Source: an uncultured Deinococcales bacterium
GTDB lineage: Bacteria > Deinococcota > Deinococci > Deinococcales > Trueperaceae
Direction of reading: 5' to 3'
NCBI GenBank assembly: GCA_937934635.1
Contig: CALGZD010000210.1
Location: 1-6,158, forward strand
DNA: 6,158 nt
Below are positions 5,744 to 6,158 of the stretch, piece after piece. A model generated the notes under the pieces. That model did no database searches. It had not been told where the DNA came from and saw only the letters and a program-made list of their open reading frames with translations. The translations under genes were made by a program, and so were the position numbers. The stretch's first letter is position 1. The number at the start of each line of letters is the position of its first letter.

Positions 5744-5938
5744 AGCTCAACTCTTCTTCTTAGAAATCATATCGATTAATGAACTTACAAGATGCTGAAT
5801 TACTCAAAGCTTGCTTTGAGCACATCTTTTCTGAATCTATATGTTCTGCATCTAAGTAACCTATATGTGTTAGGTCACAAAGATTCATTATTTGATACCT
5901 CGTATGTTTATTATGTATGTTTAGTATTACGAGGTTAT
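5744..5938. promoter_or_regulatory. yggS-divIVA intergenic region with several dyads
   Basis: Three inverted repeats fill this gap: CTCAAAGC/GCTTTGAG (5803-5810 with 5813-5820), an imperfect dyad centred on ACCTA/TAGGT (5856-5863 with 5871-5878), and ACCTCGTA/TACGAGGT (5897-5904 with 5928-5935; 23-base AT-rich loop). The last lies just after the yggS stop. None is followed by a T-run on the minus strand, so none is a clear intrinsic terminator. They could be operators or processing hairpins. I could not pick a convincing divIVA promoter, so cotranscription with yggS remains possible. Confidence 0.4.
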
Positions 5939-6158
5939 TTATCTAAAAATCGCTGAGCCAACCCTCACGATGGTTGCCCCTTCTTCCACAGCGATTTCAA
6001 AATCACCACTCATACCCATCGATAACTCCCTTAAAGCTAGTCTATCACGTAAATTCCTTAAATTGCGAAAAACAGGGCGCACTTCTTCTGGATCATTGAC
6101 TTGTGGCGCCATTGTCATCAATCCTTCGACAGCTACAAAATCAAGTGATTGTGCATAA
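5939..6158 (-). CDS. yggS: YggS/YlmE-family PLP-binding protein (PLP homeostasis), C-terminal fragment
   Basis: The last 72 residues are visible; the frame runs off the right edge, so the N-terminal part with the PLP-binding lysine is outside the window. The family (COG0325, alanine-racemase N-terminal fold without racemase activity) binds pyridoxal 5'-phosphate in the cytosol and buffers its supply. Diagnostic sequence includes [26 protein letters not shown], and the conserved C-terminal block [28 protein letters not shown], where SMGMSxD and the VRVGSAIF stretch match the family's phosphate-binding end. TTG at 6121 is an internal leucine, not a start. The gene precedes divIVA on the same strand; in Firmicutes and actinobacteria the orthologue (ylmE) lies in a cluster with sepF and divIVA, which supports both calls. 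Confidence 0.93.
   Translation of the reverse strand, partial: YAQSLDFVAVEGLMTMAPQVNDPEEVRPVFRNLRNLRDRLALRELSMGMSGDFEIAVEEGATIVRVGSAIFR

Noticed and set aside
5970..6158. Open frame on the + strand opposite yggS
   Set aside because: The minus strand encodes the unmistakable YggS C-terminus, so this is its shadow.

Overview
The window is a chromosomal segment from an AT-rich bacterium (roughly 40% G+C by eye), with no phage, plasmid, CRISPR or insertion-sequence signature. It holds five protein genes. From left to right they are: the 3' part of a small heat shock protein gene (+), a complete class V aminotransferase of the alanine/serine-glyoxylate type (-), a complete secreted M23 (LytM-type) peptidase gene (+), a complete DivIVA-family gene (-), and the 3' end of a YggS/YlmE-family PLP-binding protein gene (-).

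The yggS-then-divIVA order on one strand recalls the region beyond the division/cell-wall cluster in Gram-positive bacteria, Deinococcota and relatives. The N-terminus of the DivIVA protein (MKLSPLDIRHKEF) and the aminotransferase N-terminus (LLLTPGPTPIHPR) remind me most of Deinococcota proteins. The low G+C would be unusual for Deinococcus or Thermus, so the assignment is tentative, perhaps an AT-rich lineage of that phylum. Two starts are non-ATG: TTG for the peptidase and GTG for divIVA.

Layout. At 1-543 the hsp20 gene and the aminotransferase gene converge on a 15-bp perfect hairpin terminator. At 1707-2311 a 605-bp non-coding gap separates the divergent aminotransferase and peptidase genes. 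Its aminotransferase side looks like a structured RNA leader: three dyads, then an intrinsic terminator with a run of seven T only 31 nt before the start codon. At 2312-4066 the peptidase gene has a signal peptide, a long Ser/Thr/Gln/Asn-rich spacer with three different short tandem repeats, and a C-terminal M23 domain with all zinc and catalytic residues. At 4067-4270 is a short convergent gap. At 4271-5743 divIVA encodes the membrane-binding head, a long coiled coil, six tandem pentapeptides and an acidic disordered tail. At 5744-5938 the gap before yggS carries several dyads.

Together the right half looks like a cell-envelope and division neighbourhood: a wall hydrolase, a polar or septal scaffold and a PLP-homeostasis protein. 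The left half is stress and amino-acid metabolism. I do not see a clearly new multi-gene system. The observations most worth checking are the aminotransferase leader, the threefold occurrence of the palindrome GCTCGAGC, and the slippage-prone repeats in both envelope genes.
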